In this document: positions 9,173-18,216 of the stretch, piece after piece | Layout: every line of letters starts with the position of its first letter | Position numbering within the stretch: the first letter of the stretch is position 1 | Origin: Streptomyces inhibens | GTDB taxonomy: Bacteria; Actinomycetota; Actinomycetes; Streptomycetales; Streptomycetaceae | Direction of reading: 5' to 3' | NCBI RefSeq assembly: GCF_003389455.1 | Contig: NZ_QUAC01000014.1 | Span: 99,055-163,054, forward strand | DNA: 64,000 nt | Translations under genes and position numbers: made by a program | Notes under the pieces: model-generated | What the model was told of the DNA's origin: nothing | Database searches by the model: none | Seen by the model: only the letters and a program-made list of their open reading frames with translations

Positions 9173-9868
9173 TCAACTTGTAGATTCTCGGCTCTGTGCG
9201 GCAGCGTGCTCACCCGAGCCGGCGTTGCCCGGTCCTCCCTGGAGGCTTCCAGCATCTGCGCGCCGAATGTGCAGATGGCCATCAAGGGGGTAGGCGGGCG
9301 GTGCGGCAGGCAAGATCCTGTCGAACTCGTAGCGGCTCTTTTGAGCAACGCGGCACGAGGCGCGGTTGTCCGCCTGGTGCAGGAGTTCGATGCCTTCCAG
9401 TCCGCCGGCGTGGAAGTGGCCGAAGGCCCAGGCGGTGAGAGTCTCCAGCGCGCGGGAGGCGACACCCCGTCCGCGTGCGTGCACCACTGTCCAGTAGCCG
9501 ACTTCGGCGAACGGTTTGCCGAATGCGACGTCCTTGAGAACCACGTTGCCCACCAACCGTTGGGATGCTGGATCGGGACGCTCAAGGACGGCAAAGCCGA
9601 ACCGGTCTCCTGCTTGCCAGCCCTGCTGCTGGGTCCGTATCCACTCCACTCCATCGGCGTTGCTGTCCAGCGGCGAGCTGGTCCAGCGACGCAGATCGGG
9701 ATCGCGATACGCCTCAACCAGTGCGGCAACGTCCTCCACGTGCCATGGGCGAAGAACAAGCGCGGGCGCGGTCGGCGTTGCGGCCGCCTCGAGTATCACG
9801 GGAGTGTTCACCGGTTGACCATATGTGGCAGCGTGCTTGCCTGAGCCGGCTCTGCCCGTCTCCGCCAT
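9173..9868 (-). CDS. GNAT acetyltransferase (RimJ/RimL-like)
   Basis: The protein shows the GNAT layout of the RimJ/RimL branch: LVLRPWHVEDVAALVEAYRD at the start, VGNVVLKDV, then motif A with VGYWTVVHARGRGVASRALE where acetyl-CoA binds, and the closing YPLDGHLHIRR. It transfers an acetyl group to an amine of unknown substrate. The open frame begins at 9868, but the real start may be GTG near codon 20 (residues VNTPVILEAA); neither has a strong binding site. Both ends of the frame run into a 32-bp direct repeat, so residues 5-14 and the final 25 residues carry the same GxAGSGxHAA motif. Confidence 0.75.
   Translation of the reverse strand: MAETGRAGSGKHAATYGQPVNTPVILEAAATPTAPALVLRPWHVEDVAALVEAYRDPDLRRWTSSPLDSNADGVEWIRTQQQGWQAGDRFGFAVLERPDPASQRLVGNVVLKDVAFGKPFAEVGYWTVVHARGRGVASRALETLTAWAFGHFHAGGLEGIELLHQADNRASCRVAQKSRYEFDRILPAAPPAYPLDGHLHIRRADAGSLQGGPGNAGSGEHAAAQSRESTS
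9200..9231 (+). repeat. 32-bp direct repeat, copy 1
   Basis: It begins GGCAGCGTGCT and ends TGCCCG, and 27 of its 32 bases match the copy at 9827-9858. It lies within the 3' end of the acetyltransferase frame. Confidence 0.7.
9827..9858 (+). repeat. 32-bp direct repeat, copy 2
   Basis: Same orientation as the copy at 9200-9231, 627 bases away. The pair brackets the acetyltransferase gene. Confidence 0.7.
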
Positions 9869-9883
9869 CTCGCAACCGCCCCG

Positions 9884-10819
9884 TCACCGTTGTACGCGTA
9901 TGCGCAGAGCCTGGACGGACCAGTCGATCACCGGCGTCAGACTCTCTGGAGCATGCCAGCCGTTGATCACTGCGAGCAGTTGGAAGTACCGCTCTCTGCG
10001 AGGGTCGTTCATGCTCTCCAGCCGGCTCAACAGTCGAGAACGGAGCTCCGCGTCGTCCGGTCGGTCGAGAAGACGCGCGTAGTGGACCGTCAGCGTCGAG
10101 ACGATCGCGTCGGCCTGGGACGAGGCCGGCTGGATGCCTGCCGCCAGGGCTGGTGTGATCTGTTCACAGACGGTCGCCGCGAGGTCGCGGTGAAGTCCGG
10201 TGGCGTTGCGGGTGCGTTCGGCCGCCTGGTCCTCCGCCATACCCCGAACGAGGCGACGAAAATCCGGATCCTGAGTCAGTTCGGCAAGTTCGACCCATGC
10301 TTGGACCTGCTCGGTCCCGGGGTTGTACGGCAGCTCCGGAGTCATCGTGCGCGCGATGCCGGCGACGGCCGGGTCGGTGCCCAGTCGGCCGAAGGCAGCA
10401 TCGAGGAAGTCACCGACCAGACGCTGGCGCTCGGTTTCGGAGAGCCGGGCAAGCTTGTGCATGAGACTCATCTCCTCGGGTGTGCACCCTCGCTTCGCCA
10501 CAGCTGTCAGTACTGCGCGTCGCAAGCGGAGAATGCGGATCTGCACGTCCAGAGCCTCGGCATGAGCCTCGGCCACATCGCGCAGCGGAAGCTCCCGGTC
10601 GATGACCTTTCGGATGGTGGGAAGATCCAGACCCAGGTCGCGCAGGGTTCGAACGAAGTCCAGGCGTGCGACGGCGTCCTTTCCGTAGAGGCGGTAGCCG
10701 GCCGGACTGCGGTCGGTGGGCGCCACGATTCCGCAATCGGAGTAGAAACGGATCGTCTTGACCGTGACGCCGGTACGCCGAGCCAGGTCGCCGATCGACT
10801 AGAGGGTGTCGCCGTCCAT
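9884..10819 (-). pseudogene. MerR-family regulator with amber codon 7
   Basis: From ATG 10819 the frame reads MDGDTL, then TAG at 10799-10801, then SIGDLARRTGVTVKTIRFYS, a normal MerR winged-helix DNA-binding start, and continues for 311 codons in all. The rest has the MerR hinge helix and a long C-terminal domain (about residues 75-311) of the kind that binds an effector. The amber codon removes the DNA-binding domain unless it is read through. The next in-frame start, GTG at 10726, would lose most of the helix-turn-helix. A MerR-type promoter lies just upstream, so the gene was autoregulated. It could also be a sequencing error. Confidence 0.75.
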
Positions 10820-10825
10820 GCGCCT

Positions 10826-10856
10826 ACCCTGATGCCTCCCCCTACTGGAGACTCAA
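10826..10856 (-). promoter_or_regulatory. MerR-type promoter and operator
   Basis: On the minus strand TTGAGT (10851-10856) and CAGGGT (10826-10831) are separated by 19 bases, the stretched spacing typical of MerR-controlled promoters. The spacer holds a CTCC-N7-GGAG dyad (10836-10850). It reads toward the MerR gene starting at 10819. Confidence 0.6.
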
Positions 10857-11100
10857 GCCTTCCGCCGCCGGGTTTCTCACAAGCGGTCCATTCCCGGAGC
10901 AACGTCAATTGGCGGCCGCAGTAGTCGACCGGAGTCCGGATTCGTACACGGGGTCGTTCACGAAGGTGCCCCGTCTCGCAGAAGTGGTGAGGGGGGCGCC
11001 GCCGGCCGACCGCAGACCCGGCCAGCGCCGGCGGCCGGGCACGCACACCCATCCGGCTCGCCCTCGCCCCGGACACCCCGACTGCGGATATCCACATCGG

Positions 11101-11470
11101 CTACGTCCGTTGCTCGGCCCTCACCCGCTGGCTGCTGCTTCGGGAGTCGCCACCCAGCCGTGACCGCGCGATGTGTGCCCTCACGCCGGGGACGCCTGCC
11201 TGTCCTACGGTCAGGCCCGCGCCCTCCTCGACGCCCATACCGCCACCCACCGGACCCGGCACCGGGTGGGACCTGCACGAGTTCCGCCAGAGCGCGCTGT
11301 CCCACCTCGGCGAGGCTATCCTGCTGCTGATGGCGAAGGCGCCGGCACTCCAAGCCCGACACCTTCCGTCTACCACCCCACCCACCGGGGCCGCCGTCGC
11401 CGAACTCACCCCCCCTGCGCGCACCCGGCGACACCCAACGCGGAGCGTCAGAGCACCGCCCTGACCAGCC
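11101..11470 (+). pseudogene. Tyrosine recombinase C-terminal remnant
   Basis: Two frames give the end of an actinobacterial phage-type integrase: CLSYGQARALLDAHTATH near 11200-11250, then after a frame change [24 protein letters not shown] and TTGAAVAELTPPARTR. The LHEFR segment is the second catalytic box with its arginine. The tyrosine region is blurred by substitutions. It matches the same family as the remnant at 31362-31990. Confidence 0.6.
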
Positions 11471-11528
11471 CATTGCACCTTTGCGGCCTATCTTGTCCGC
11501 CGCACGACGGACGGACTGCAACGACGGG

Positions 11529-12368
11529 TCAGCCGCGCAGGAACGCCAGGACGGAATCGGTCTGGCCGAGGATTGCGTGGCCAACCTCCGGCAGGAGGTT
11601 CACGGTCGCCTGCGGGACGCACTGGCGCACGCGCCGGGCGGTTTCCTGGGAGTCGAACATGGCATCGCGGCCACCGACTGTCACCAGCACAGGCACGGTC
11701 AGGCGGCCCAGCGCGTCGTCGGAGAAGACGGGCAGCCGCTCCGTACGCGGCTTGAACTGCGTGAAGGTCAGCACCAGATGGTCGAGGACGCGCCGGGCCT
11801 GCGGCGTGTCCAGGCCCGCAACCTTTCGTGCCGACCGCCGCATCCCCCAACGTCCGAACGGGCGCAGAAGCAGGGCCTTGACCAGCCAGCCCACCTTCTG
11901 CCTCCCCAGGCCTCCGGGGCACAGCAGAGCCAGCCGGGTCACCCGCTCCGGCCGGCGGGTGGCGTAGTCCAGCGCCAGCCAGCCGCCGAGGGAGACCCCG
12001 ACGATCGAGGCGCTCGTGATCCCAAGACCCTCCAGTACATCGTCCAGCCACAGCGCATAGGCGTCGGAGGCCAAGGGCGGGCGGGACGGTGCACTCAAGC
12101 CCGGCTCGCCGATGAGGTCGACCGCGTAGGTGCGGAAATGGCGCGCCCAGGAGGTGATGTCGTCCCGCCACATCGTGGTGTTCGCCCCCGAGCCGTGCAG
12201 CAGCAGCACGGGCGGCGCGTCCTCCGGGCCGGAGACGACGACGAAGGTCTCGCCCTCGCGGGTCGGCACCCGCATATGCTCGGCGGGGACCGGCCAGGTG
12301 TGCAGCTCCTCCCGGTAACGCCGCTGGATCTCGCTTGCACCGGCCTCGGACTTGTAGATCGTGCTCAT
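11529..12368 (-). CDS. Alpha/beta hydrolase
   Basis: This is a 279-residue alpha/beta hydrolase. It has the oxyanion motif LLLHGSGANTTMW (55-67), nucleophile elbow GVSLGG with serine 126, acid residue in GGRDAMFD near 235, and the final histidine in VGHAILGQ. The fold and DLIGEPGLS segment resemble the carboxylesterase/haloalkane-dehalogenase-like group; the substrate is unknown. The ATG overlaps the stop of the upstream HTH gene by four bases (ATGA), so the two are translationally coupled in one operon. The regulator presumably controls it. Confidence 0.85.
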   Translation of the reverse strand: MSTIYKSEAGASEIQRRYREELHTWPVPAEHMRVPTREGETFVVVSGPEDAPPVLLLHGSGANTTMWRDDITSWARHFRTYAVDLIGEPGLSAPSRPPLASDAYALWLDDVLEGLGITSASIVGVSLGGWLALDYATRRPERVTRLALLCPGGLGRQKVGWLVKALLLRPFGRWGMRRSARKVAGLDTPQARRVLDHLVLTFTQFKPRTERLPVFSDDALGRLTVPVLVTVGGRDAMFDSQETARRVRQCVPQATVNLLPEVGHAILGQTDSVLAFLRG

Positions 12369-12796
12369 GACGCGAGTACCCCCTCCATGTAGTCGAACAG
12401 CCGGGCAGTGTCGCCCAGGCCGCCCAGGACAATGATCTTCATCCGGGCCCTCTCCTTGTCGTAGGCCGTCTCGATCCGCAGTGGCCCGCCGCCCCGGCGA
12501 TGGTTGGCTGCCGAGCTCATCAGGAGGGTGGTCAGGCGGTGGGCCGTCTCGGCGCTGACCGCCTCGATCTCCACGATGCTCGACACCTCGGTATGCCGCT
12601 GCCGCCCGGTCGTGTCGCTCAGGGCCGCGGGCATCGGACGACCGGTGAACACTTCCAGATCCTCGTGCGCGATCCGGTACTGCTTGCCGATGCGGACCGC
12701 GGTGAGCCGCCCGTCCCGCACGTAGTTGCGGATGGTGCGTACGTGCAAGCCCAGACGTTCGGCGACTTGTTCCACCGAGTAGAGGCGATCATTCAT
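12365..12796 (-). CDS. Excisionase-type helix-turn-helix regulator
   Basis: The 143-residue protein starts MNDRLYSVEQVAERLGLHVR, followed by TIRNYVRDGRL and KQYRIAHEDLEVF, which is the MerR/excisionase (helix_turn_helix_17) DNA-binding domain over residues 1-55. The remaining 90 residues, with IVEIEAVSAETAHRLT and RMKIIVLGGL, look like a small sensory or dimerisation domain. It is the first gene of a two-gene operon with the hydrolase. No ribosome binding site is visible before ATG 12796; a promoter -10 lies six bases upstream, so the message is probably leaderless. Confidence 0.75.
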   Translation of the reverse strand: MNDRLYSVEQVAERLGLHVRTIRNYVRDGRLTAVRIGKQYRIAHEDLEVFTGRPMPAALSDTTGRQRHTEVSSIVEIEAVSAETAHRLTTLLMSSAANHRRGGGPLRIETAYDKERARMKIIVLGGLGDTARLFDYMEGVLAS

Positions 12797-12802
12797 GAAA
12801 GT

Positions 12803-12831
12803 ACTCTAAATTCCTCTACTGAAGGACACAA
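12803..12831 (-). promoter_or_regulatory. Putative leaderless promoter
   Basis: On the minus strand TTGTGT (12826-12831) and TAGAGT (12803-12808) are spaced by 17 bases. The stretch is markedly AT-rich and the start codon follows the -10 by six bases. Confidence 0.45.
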
Positions 12832-13096
12832 TAAGGAAGTTGAAGGAAAGTGGGGAGTCCGGGTGGCGCCGGCCGATACGTGACGGAGTGACAGGTGTCG
12901 GCTTCCTCGGCACGGGTGACGATGTGTCCTGCCTCGATCCGATCCGTACGGCGGTCTTCGTGATGTGGCGCGGCTGGTGGATGGCGAGATGAGGCGCCGC
13001 AGTTGTCCCGCACCCCTGGAAAGGCGCGCGACCAGGCACGATTCCGGTCTCAGCTGTATTTGCTCAGGGGAGGGCCGGGGCGACTGGATTTCACCG

Positions 13097-14104
13097 CTAC
13101 TGCTGCTCAGCGGCTCCCTGTAGGAGTGCGCGCCGAGTTCGCGTTACGCATGGCCGTCTTCTCATCGAGTCCGAACACCTCGGCCAGGGGGAGTGGGGCA
13201 AGGCCTCGAACACTGCCTCTTCGCGTCGGTGGTTGACTCGGAGCCGTTCCAGTCGTCGCTTCCTGTGCGCGAAGAGCCGTGCTGATCCGGTGGTTGCCGG
13301 CCCGTCCGTTCTTCATCGCGGTCTGATTGTTGATCGGCAGATGGAGGTTCGCTGAGGTTGGACGCGTACGCCGATGGTCAGTTGGCGGTTGCCGAGATCA
13401 ACGGCGTCGAGGATGAGGGTGCCGATCTGGGCGACCCGGGGGGCGTGCGCTGCGGCAAGCGCAAGGATGGGCCGGGCGGCTGGCGTGGTGACGGCGGCAA
13501 CGGCGCGGTCGATTGATGCGGGCACCAGTGATTGCGGAACGCCGTACTCGTAACGTCCGCGCCTGATACGGCCGGTCGGGCTGCGGAAGACCAGCCCGTT
13601 GCACTTGGCCCAGGTGAACAGCCGCCGCAGAGGAACGAGTTGGTCTCGGCGGTGATGGCCGTCGAGTGTCTTGAGGTAAGTGAGAGCGTCTTCTCGGGTT
13701 GCTTCCCGAAGCTGGGAGTAGTGGTTCGACCAGCCGATAAGCGCTGGATGGACTCCGTTGAGGTAGAGCCGGCGGTGTTCTGTCTGCGGGGCAGGTGCCG
13801 GGGACCGTCATGGTGCAGAACGCGGGTCCACCACTCGGCTTCTGCGCGAATCCCGGTGGAAAGGTCCTCCAGGCACTCGCCACGGCTGAGGAGAACTCGC
13901 GGGATGTCGCACAGTCCACGCCGTGGTGGTGTGGGTGCACGATGGCGAGCAGTGCCGGATCCGTGTCCTGGACGAGCAGCAGCCGATTTCGCCCGTCGGC
14001 GGCGCATATCCATCGCCAACAGCCCTGCGTCAAAACGTCATCACCGCACGGCACCGGACCACACTGCACGGCACCGTTCCGCAGCCGACAGCAGCAACTC
14101 TTCA
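13097..14104 (-). pseudogene. Large tyrosine recombinase, decayed
   Basis: Several frames on the minus strand rebuild an integrase: HRRLYLNGVHPALIGWS and EDALTYLKTLDGHHRRDQLV, then LVPLRRLFTWAKCNGLVF, then PASIDRAVAAVTTPAARPIL and VDLGNRQLTIGVRV, and finally the tail EVFGLDEKTAMRNA with RALLQGAAEQQ at a stop (13097). This is the layout of long Streptomyces site-specific integrases. The middle with the catalytic arginine and tyrosine is scrambled by frameshifts between 13300 and 13400 and above 13800. No att sites could be identified. Confidence 0.6.
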
Positions 14105-14392
14105 ACATTCGGGCCGGCAGTGAAGTCACCTGCTCACGCGATGGCACCGAACCTCTGATCCACCCCGTTGCCCGGCACGCCGAGGCCACCGGTCGGCGCC
14201 CCCAACACCAGCTGGCGCAGCGCCGCCCCCAGCTCCTAAGTCAGCAGCCCCACCCGCGCCCGGCCCAGACGCCTTTCTGTTCGCATCGGTGCCATCACCG
14301 AAGGGCGGCCACGAAAGGCGCGCGCGCCGGCGCACGCACCGCCCGCCGGCGAATCGGCGTGACCGTTCACTCGTTTGGCCGTTAAGTCAGTT

Positions 14393-15751
14393 ATGGCTAC
14401 TTCTCGTTCGAGCAGACGGACAGCCATCGGCGCTGTCGCCTCACTCTTACTCCTCGCCATCACGGCCGTGGCCGGCCCCGCAGCCACCGCCGACAGCCAC
14501 CCGCCGCCTTCAGCGGACCCCGCGGCGATCCGCGACTGGAACGTCATCGCCACCGACACCATCAGCGCCAACCTCAGCCCCACCCGCCCCTCCGGACAGG
14601 TGGTCATCTGGCACGGGTTCGTCTCGGCCGCCGTCTACAACGCCGTGGTCGGCATCAAGGGCCACTACGCCCCGTACAAGTGGCGGGCGCGCGGGCCCTC
14701 CACCGCATCGCCCGAGGCGGCGGCCGTGACCGCCGCACACCGCGTACTGCTCACCTACTTCCCTGCCTCCCAGGCCCCGCTCGACGCCGCGTACGCCGAT
14801 TCCCTCGCCAAGATCCCCGACGGCAACGCGAAGAGGCAGGGCGTGGCCTTTGGCGAACGCGCCGCCGACCACCTCATCGAGCTGCGCGAAGGCGACGGCC
14901 GGTTCGCACCGGTGGAGTTCACCGCTGCACCCGCACCCGGCGTCTGGCGGCCCACCCCGCCCGCCCACCTGCCCTTCATCGACACCTGGCTCGGCACACT
15001 GCGCCCCCTGCTGCTCACCTCCCCGGCCCAGTTCCGCCCCGTCGAGCCGCCCGCCCTGTCCTCGGCCCGCTACGCCCAGGACGTGAACGAGGTAAAGGTC
15101 ATGGGGACGAAGACCGGCTCGCCCCGCACCGCGCACCAGACCGAAACCGCCCTGTTCTTCGGCGGCAATCTGGCCGTGCAGCTCCAAACGGCCTTCCGGG
15201 ACTACACCGCCCGGCACCACCTCGACATCGCTGACACGGCACGGATGTTCGCCGCGGCGAACGCGTCGGCCACCGACGCCGTGATCACCGCATGGGACGC
15301 CAAACTCCACTACGGATTCTGGCGGCCGATCACCGCCATCCAGCTGGCCGACACCGACGACAACCCCGCAACCGAAGCCGACCCGCAGTGGCAGCCACTG
15401 CTCATCACGCCACCGCACCCCGACTACATCAGCGGTCACGCCGCGGTCACCGGCGCCGTCACCCAGACCCTGACCGGGGTCCTCGGCACCACACACCTCG
15501 ACCTCAACATCCCCTCCGAAGTCACGGGCACCACACGGCACTACGAATACGCCGACCAGTTCAACGAGGACATGATCAACGCCCGCGTCTGGGCCGGAAT
15601 CCACTTCCGCACGGCGGACATCGCCGGGTGCCAGGCCGGCAACCGCATCGGCGGCTGGACGCTCACCCACTACTTCCAACCCCTCCGCCCGACACACCCG
15701 CAAGCCTCGCCGCCGGCCCAGCCGACGTGCCCGCACGACGGCGCGAGCTGA
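14393..15751 (+). CDS. Vanadium-dependent haloperoxidase-like protein
   Basis: The 452-residue protein has an N-terminal signal peptide (SRRTAIG, hydrophobic core, Ala-rich cleavage region near 34; Tat export is possible) and a PAP2/vanadium haloperoxidase domain. The vanadate or phosphate site is complete: Lys304 and Arg311 in KLHYGFWRP, His349 in YISGHAAV, Arg398 and His404 in RVWAGIHFRTAD. Enzymes of this family use vanadate and hydrogen peroxide to oxidise halides, or act as phosphatases. Export suggests action outside the cell. The ATG at 14393 has only a weak binding site; a TTG six codons upstream is an alternative. It stands alone between mobile-element remnants. Confidence 0.85.
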   Translation: MATSRSSRRTAIGAVASLLLLAITAVAGPAATADSHPPPSADPAAIRDWNVIATDTISANLSPTRPSGQVVIWHGFVSAAVYNAVVGIKGHYAPYKWRARGPSTASPEAAAVTAAHRVLLTYFPASQAPLDAAYADSLAKIPDGNAKRQGVAFGERAADHLIELREGDGRFAPVEFTAAPAPGVWRPTPPAHLPFIDTWLGTLRPLLLTSPAQFRPVEPPALSSARYAQDVNEVKVMGTKTGSPRTAHQTETALFFGGNLAVQLQTAFRDYTARHHLDIADTARMFAAANASATDAVITAWDAKLHYGFWRPITAIQLADTDDNPATEADPQWQPLLITPPHPDYISGHAAVTGAVTQTLTGVLGTTHLDLNIPSEVTGTTRHYEYADQFNEDMINARVWAGIHFRTADIAGCQAGNRIGGWTLTHYFQPLRPTHPQASPPAQPTCPHDGAS

Positions 15752-16129
15752 CCAGGCCCGCTCGCCGCTCGCCGATCACCGAACGCACGGACCGCGGCCA
15801 GGAGGAGCCGTACGCACCCGCTGGTCGGCGAGCTGATCAAGATGCCGTACCGGCTGACGTACTTCAGGGGGGAACAGGGCACGCCCAGGATCGCCTGGCA
15901 CCCGGAAGGCGGGGTGCCGCCGGCACTCAGCAGTCCTGTAAGCGGCGCCGATCAGTCTGACTGTGACTGCCTGTCATACGCAGAGATCACGACCTGCGCT
16001 CGCAGGGAGGGGACCGACGTCGTGAGCGACGGCTGGTCTTCGCTGTGGAGTACGAGGACCCGACCGGCAGTGCACGGCTGCCGGCCGACATCTCACGCGC
16101 CGGTATGGAAGCGGTCGTTTTGGACCCCG
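15752..16129. other. Fragmentary coding-like sequence
   Basis: No intact gene. A plus-strand stretch at about 15812-15910 (HPLVGELIKMPYRLTYFRG) and another near 16030-16138 (RRLVFAVEYEDPTGSARLPA, ending DPDS at a stop) look like pieces of real proteins that I cannot assign. Neither has a start with a binding site. Confidence 0.35.
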
Positions 16130-16440
16130 ACTCTTAGCCCGAACACCCGCCGAAGCGGTCCCTACGCCAGGACGCTGAGCAGCCCGGATGGCCCGTGGGA
16201 ATACGCCTCGTCAGCCAGGATCCGGTCGGTCGGCGTCGTGGCCTGCCCGTCCCGGGCCGGGGCGTGAGGATGACGTCCAGCACTGCTGTCTGGAACATCG
16301 TGCAGTCCTTGACGTTCCCCGGCGCCAGGACGATCGACAGCGGCAGGCCGTGTCCGTAGACGGCCAGGTGGACTTCTCTATGCGGGCTCCGACGGCGTTC
16401 TGGTGAGCGCCGCTGATGGTGGGGCCCACCGGCACCGTCC
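16130..16440 (-). pseudogene. IS5-family transposase remnant
   Basis: The minus strand reads EVHLAVYGHGLPLSIVLAPG, NVKDCTMFQTAVLDVI and, after a frame change, DRILADEAYSHGPSG, which is the middle of an IS5-type DDE transposase including the second catalytic aspartate. Both ends are lost. Upstream (TISGAHQNAVGA) is another frame. Confidence 0.6.
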
Positions 16441-16902
16441 ACTCGATCCTGCCACCACGTCATCGCGGACCTGCACGTGCCCGAGCCGTCTGAGCCATGT
16501 GCCACGTGCCACGTGCCATGGGAATGCTCCCGCTGGGTGCGAACGCGAGGCCAACCAGCCCCTCCTCAGCAGCGAGACCCAGTGCCACCCAAAGCGTCAG
16601 GCGAAGTAACCAGTCGCCACAAGCTGCTTGACCGTCCTTGACCGCCGGCCCACGGCGACCCAACAGCTGACACCGCACGCCACACCTAAACCCGTCACTC
16701 GAGCAACCCGTCAGCGCCGTGATCTTCACTCACTCGGGCTGCCAGCCGAACCGGTCATGGGGCATGGGTCACGGGCCATGGTCATGCCTAACCACCCCAG
16801 ACCGATCCAGCTCCTCCTTCCACAGCGCGGCGGTGTCGCGGCGAGCGCAGGCGCCGGGCGCCTCGTAGATTGGATCGGGCGGGCGGGCCGTGAGCGGCAG
16901 GG
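16441..16902. other. Intergenic, no gene called
   Basis: I see no supported gene. A minus-strand frame starting GTG near 16729 is open for 89 codons but has no known motif. Short iterations occur: GCCACGT repeats near 16500 and several CATG-containing inverted repeats near 16760-16790. Confidence 0.35.
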
Positions 16903-18161
16903 ATGGGCAGGGAGCGCGTGAGGAGACCGGATCTCGATCATGCGGCGCTGTTCGCCGCGACGCCGAGTGCATGCCTGGTCCTCGATCCGGACCTGGTGAT
17001 CGTGGACGTCAACCGGGCCTACCTCCAGGCAACCGGACGGACTCGGGACGATCTGATCGGCCAGTACGTCTTCCACGCCTTCCCGGACAATCCCGCCGAC
17101 CCGATGCCGAAGGGGTGCAGAACCTCCACCCCTCGCTGCGCAGGGTTCTGGCTTCCCGGGAGCCCGACACGATGGCGGTCCAGAGGTACGACATCCCCGT
17201 CGCCGGCCGGCCGGGGGTGTTCGAGGAGCGCTGGTGGTCCACGATCAACACCCCTGTCCTCGGGCCGGACGGCACGGTCGCGTGGATCATCCACCGGGTG
17301 GAAGACGTGACTGCGTTCGTCCACTCCCGCCGGGCCCGTCAGATGCCCGGCGGGCATCTGAGCGAACGGGAGGAGGCGATGGAGGCTGAGCTGTATGTCC
17401 GGGCACGCGCGCTGCAACACCTCAACGAGGAGCTGCGCCGCGCCCACGCCCGCGAGCGCCAGGTCGCCGTCACCCTGCAGGAGGCCATGCTCCACTCGCC
17501 CGACCTTGCCCGGCACCGCGATATCGCTGTGCGCTACCTCCCCGCCATCGGCTCACTGAATGTCTGCGGCGACTGGTACGACGTCGTCGACCTCCCGGGG
17601 GACACCTTCGCCGTCTCTGTCGGCGATGTCGTCGGCCACGGACTGGAAGCCGCCGCCGTCATGGGCATGCTCCGCAGCGCCCTCAGTGCCGCCGCCCGCT
17701 CCGTCGACGGCCCCGCCCAGGCACTGACAGTGCTGGGCCTGTACGCCCATTCCGTAGACAAAGCCCTGGCCACCACCGCCGTCCAAGTGCTGATGGACAC
17801 CGCCGGCCGCCAGATCATCTACAGCAGCGCCGGTCACCCACCGCCGGTCCTGCTGCACGCCGACGGCACCCACCAACTCCTGGACCAAGCCACCGACCCG
17901 CCGCTGGGCGCCCGCCCCGAACATGTGCCCCGCCCCCAGGCCCACCTTCCGTACACACCTGGCGACACCCTCGTCCTCTACACCGACGGGCTCATCGAAC
18001 GCCGTGACGAAGACATCGACGCCAGTGTGGCTCGCCTCGCCGACGCCCTTTCCCACTGCAGCAAGTTGAGCCCGGAACGCCTCGCGGATGCACTGCTGGC
18101 ACGCCTCGGCGTCAGCGCCGGCGCCCGCGATGACATCGCCCTCGTCATCGTCCGGCTGTAA
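16903..18161 (+). pseudogene. PAS-SpoIIE phosphatase, frameshifted
   Basis: The gene encodes an N-terminal PAS sensor (ALFAATPSACLVLDPDLVIV, then TGRTRDDLIGQYVFHAFPDN) joined to a C-terminal PP2C/SpoIIE serine phosphatase with CGDWYD, GDVVGHG, AGHPPP and YTDGLIE, the metal-binding motifs. Such proteins dephosphorylate anti-anti-sigma factors. Near 17103-17108 one base is missing: DNPADP shifts to a frame that continues AEGVQNLHPSLRRVL. Restoring one G makes a single protein of about 415 residues. GTG 16918 (GGGAG upstream) or ATG 16903 is the start. Either the gene is dead, two polypeptides are made, or this is a base-calling error. Confidence 0.8.
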
Positions 18162-18216
18162 CGCCCGTACGACTTCGGGATCTTGAGAGACGGGCCGTTG
18201 GTAAGATCACCTGCCC

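Noticed and set aside
10640..10660. GGTTCGAAC resembling a tRNA T-loop
   Set aside because: It is within MerR coding sequence and has no acceptor or anticodon stem around it. No tRNA could be found in the window.
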